Assembly: GCA_016709875.1 (NCBI GenBank)
Contig: JADJLZ010000018.1
Coordinates: 62,001 to 126,000 of the forward strand
Length of the DNA: 64,000 bases
Source: Planctomycetota bacterium
GTDB lineage: Bacteria; Planctomycetota; UBA1135; GCA-002686595
Reading direction: 5' to 3'
Shown here: positions 63,616 to 64,000 of the stretch, piece by piece
Position numbering within the stretch: the first letter of the stretch is position 1
Layout: each line of letters opens with the position of its first letter
The notes under the pieces: generated by a model
What the model was told of the DNA's origin: nothing
Seen by the model: the letters and a program-made list of their open reading frames with translations, nothing else
Databases searched by the model: none
Translations under genes and position numbers: made by a program

Positions 63616-64000
63616 GCATCCTCCTCGCTGCGCGCACGCGTCTCTCGGTGCTCGAAGGCCTTGCGCGAGAGCCGCAGCGCGCGCGCGGCGGCCGAGACGT
63701 TGCCGCGGTTCTCCGCGAGCGCTTCGGCGAGCAGCGCGCGCTCGAACGCGGGCAGGCCCGCTCCGCTCGCGAGCAGCGCGCGCGCGATCGGGCCGAGCGC
63801 GTCGGCGCGCGCCTCGTCGAGAAAATCGAACTCTGCGGCCTCGATCGGACCGCTGCGCTGCGCGCCGAGCACGAGCGCGCTCGAGCGCGTTCTCGAGCTC
63901 GCGCAGGTTGCCCGGCCAGCCGTGCCGCGCGAGGCGCTCGAGCGCGGCGTCGGAGACCGGTCGTGGAGGAACGCGCAGGCGTTCGGCCGCGGCGCGGCCC
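63612..64000 (-). CDS. C-terminus of a sigma-54-dependent (NtrC-type) activator, cut by the window edge and frameshifted
   Basis: Coming in from the edge, one frame reads LARHGWPGNLRELENALERA, the end of the AAA+ sigma-54-interaction domain. At 63876-63880 (CGCGC) sense shifts to another frame, which reads ALVLGAQRSGPIEAAEFDF and then a Fis-type helix-turn-helix (ALAENRGNVSAAARALRLSRKAFEHR). One extra CG would join the two. The domain order AAA+ then HTH is that of NtrC-family activators. N-terminal sensor part lies outside the window. Confidence 0.75.
   Translation of the reverse strand, partial: AAPRPNACAFLHDRSPTPRSSASRGTAGRATCASSRTRSSALVLGAQRSGPIEAAEFDFLDEARADALGPIARALLASGAGLPAFERALLAEALAENRGNVSAAARALRLSRKAFEHRETRARSEEDA

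Overview
The window is a high-GC, gene-dense bacterial chromosome segment. The content points to a planctomycete or close PVC-group relative: a MoxR/DUF58/BatA-type vWA operon with two squalene-cyclase-like toroid proteins, a DUF4175-like protein, a Ser/Thr kinase with TPR repeats, DUF1080/3-keto-disaccharide hydrolase genes, Gfo/Idh/MocA and xylose-isomerase-like enzymes, a GSCFA protein and secreted beta-propeller proteins. This is a judgement from gene content; there is no rRNA, tRNA or CRISPR array here, and no stretch over 300 bases without a gene.

Layout. 1-5.7 kb (minus strand) is a tight housekeeping operon: pssA, folK, panC, ispE, spoVG, a DUF2520 Rossmann protein and a fused aroD-aroE cut by the window edge. 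6.0-12.1 kb (plus) holds three secreted beta-propeller proteins. The first is visibly AT-richer than its surroundings and its signal peptide is separated from the body by a frame break in a heptanucleotide repeat. 12.2-15.7 kb has eno, an FtsB/DivIC-like protein and a frameshifted PQQ-like propeller protein. 15.9-35.6 kb is the centrepiece, a ten-gene plus-strand operon: MoxR ATPase, DUF58, two vWA membrane proteins, a 1,550-residue PQQ-like protein, toroid protein 1, a DUF4175-like protein, a 951-residue coiled coil, a Q/G-rich secreted protein and toroid protein 2. It looks like an envelope chaperone or assembly machine. 35.7-40.9 kb holds a membrane Ser/Thr kinase, a HEAT-repeat secreted protein with the clearest terminator of the window, and two small membrane proteins.

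40.9-46.5 kb (minus) is a carbohydrate operon: sugar isomerase, NupG-like transporter, DUF6797-like protein, propeller/DUF1080 protein and an RMD1/YagE protein. 46.6-54.5 kb has an FG-GAP protein, an AAA_14/DUF4143 ATPase behind a perfect 17-bp inverted repeat, a gene with an in-frame TGA that may encode selenocysteine (or be a nonsense mutation), an oxidoreductase, an MgtC/DUF4010 protein and a GSCFA protein. 54.6-64 kb has a secreted trypsin-like protease, an operon thiS-thiG-CPBP-gamma-carbonic anhydrase-larE, a HisKA-receiver protein without kinase domain, an RlmI-type methyltransferase, a large repeat protein and the C-terminus of a sigma-54 activator.

Caution on sequence quality: four genes have frame breaks (about 6.05, 14.78, 33.66 and 63.88 kb). 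All four lie in short repeat tracts and all are repaired by the same net change (+2 or -1 bases), so indels in the assembly are a serious alternative to real biology.
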